From contig JADFZC010000196.1 in NCBI GenBank assembly GCA_015232735.1, positions 1-5,582 of the forward strand: a DNA stretch of 5,582 nt, read 5' to 3'. Each line of letters starts with the position of its first letter. The first letter of the stretch is position 1. Under the pieces are notes generated by a model. The model made no database searches. It was not told the DNA's origin and was given only the letters and a program-made list of their open reading frames with translations. Made by a program: the position numbers and the translations under genes. Below, piece by piece: positions 5,364-5,582 of this stretch. The DNA comes from Oligoflexales bacterium (GTDB lineage Bacteria > Bdellovibrionota > Oligoflexia > Oligoflexales > Oligoflexaceae).

Positions 5364-5466
5364 CATTTTTGGACAGGTCGGAAACTGAATTTTTGTTTTC
5401 AGCCCGGCAGCCCTTGAAACATGAAAGCATATTCACTTCTTTGAACCTGTTCTGTCAAGCGGCAAA

Positions 5467-5518
5467 ATGACGGGTCATCGCATTAATCAACGCTGTCCAG
5501 GTCGTTATGACTGGACAG
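5467..5518. promoter_or_regulatory. Pair of dyad sequences upstream of the RNA-modification operon
   Basis: ATGACGGGTCAT (5467-5478) is a 5+2+5 palindrome. CTGTCCAG (5493-5500) and CTGGACAG (5511-5518) form an eight-base perfect inverted repeat with a ten-base loop. Neither is followed by a T run on either strand, so they are not intrinsic terminators. They lie 155-206 bases upstream of the methyltransferase start and may be operators, a hairpin belonging to the unseen neighbour, or part of the repeat material at the right edge. Confidence 0.3.
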
Positions 5519-5547
5519 ACCGTCAATATCCGTTTGCCTTGAATCAT

Positions 5548-5582
5548 CAAGTTTAAGGAAACCTCGTCCTTCAGGGCGAGGC
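5548..5582. repeat. IS200/IS605-end-like or REP-like hairpin element at the window edge
   Basis: After GTTTAAGGAAA (5551-5561), CCTCGTCC (5562-5569) pairs with GGGCGAGG (5574-5581) around a TTCA tetraloop: eight pairs, one a G-T wobble, in a GC-rich stem. Short GC-rich hairpins with this kind of CCTCG...CGAGG stem and TTCA/TGAA loop are typical of the subterminal palindromes of IS200/IS605-family elements and related REP sequences. The window ends one base after the stem, so no transposase or tnpB gene is visible and the family assignment is by resemblance only. A second, degraded copy lies at 4433-4466. Confidence 0.55.

Overview
The window (5582 bases, moderate GC) looks like chromosomal DNA of a Gram-negative bacterium. 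One strand carries a lipoprotein gene with a relaxed lipobox. The other carries a compact cluster of RNA-modification genes with overlapping or nearly touching ends. The short degenerate repeats of AGCTATCAGCT/AGCTGATGGCT type near the left edge resemble repeats I associate with Desulfobacterota-like genomes, but this is only an impression and I do not assign a taxon. No tRNA, rRNA, CRISPR array or complete mobile element was seen.

Layout. Positions 1-721 hold no convincing gene. The first 240 bases contain three inverted repeats: an AT-rich one at 9-52, a composite one at 106-164, and a REP-like one at 179-216 flanked by an 11-base direct repeat. Farther right are a near-perfect dyad (516-533) and a weak sigma70-like promoter. 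Positions 722-2695 (+) encode a 657-residue predicted lipoprotein. It has a cysteine-containing N-terminal region, a Ser/Pro-rich linker, a Gly/Asn/Phe-rich low-complexity stretch and a C-terminal Hint (Hedgehog/intein-type) domain. The domain keeps the N-terminal Cys and the block B His but has lost the terminal His-Asn. This is the most unusual protein in the window.

Positions 2731-5312 (-) are three genes read right to left: a SpoU/TrmH-family RNA 2'-O-methyltransferase (4425-5312), an RluA-family pseudouridine synthase without an S4 domain (3669-4418), and an RluA-family pseudouridine synthase with an S4 domain (2731-3669). Gaps are 6 bases and a 1-base TGATG overlap, so they probably form one translationally coupled operon for rRNA/tRNA modification. 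It converges on the lipoprotein gene across 35 bases, where a 10-base perfect inverted repeat lies.

The clearest hidden signal is a 34-base element present twice in the same orientation (4433-4466 and 5548-5581, 29 of 34 identical). The copy at the right edge folds into a good hairpin and resembles the palindromic ends of IS200/IS605-type elements. The other copy lies inside the methyltransferase reading frame and encodes most of its last residues, beyond the end of the conserved SpoU fold. A mobile-element end or REP-like sequence therefore seems to have been captured as the C-terminus and stop of a housekeeping gene.
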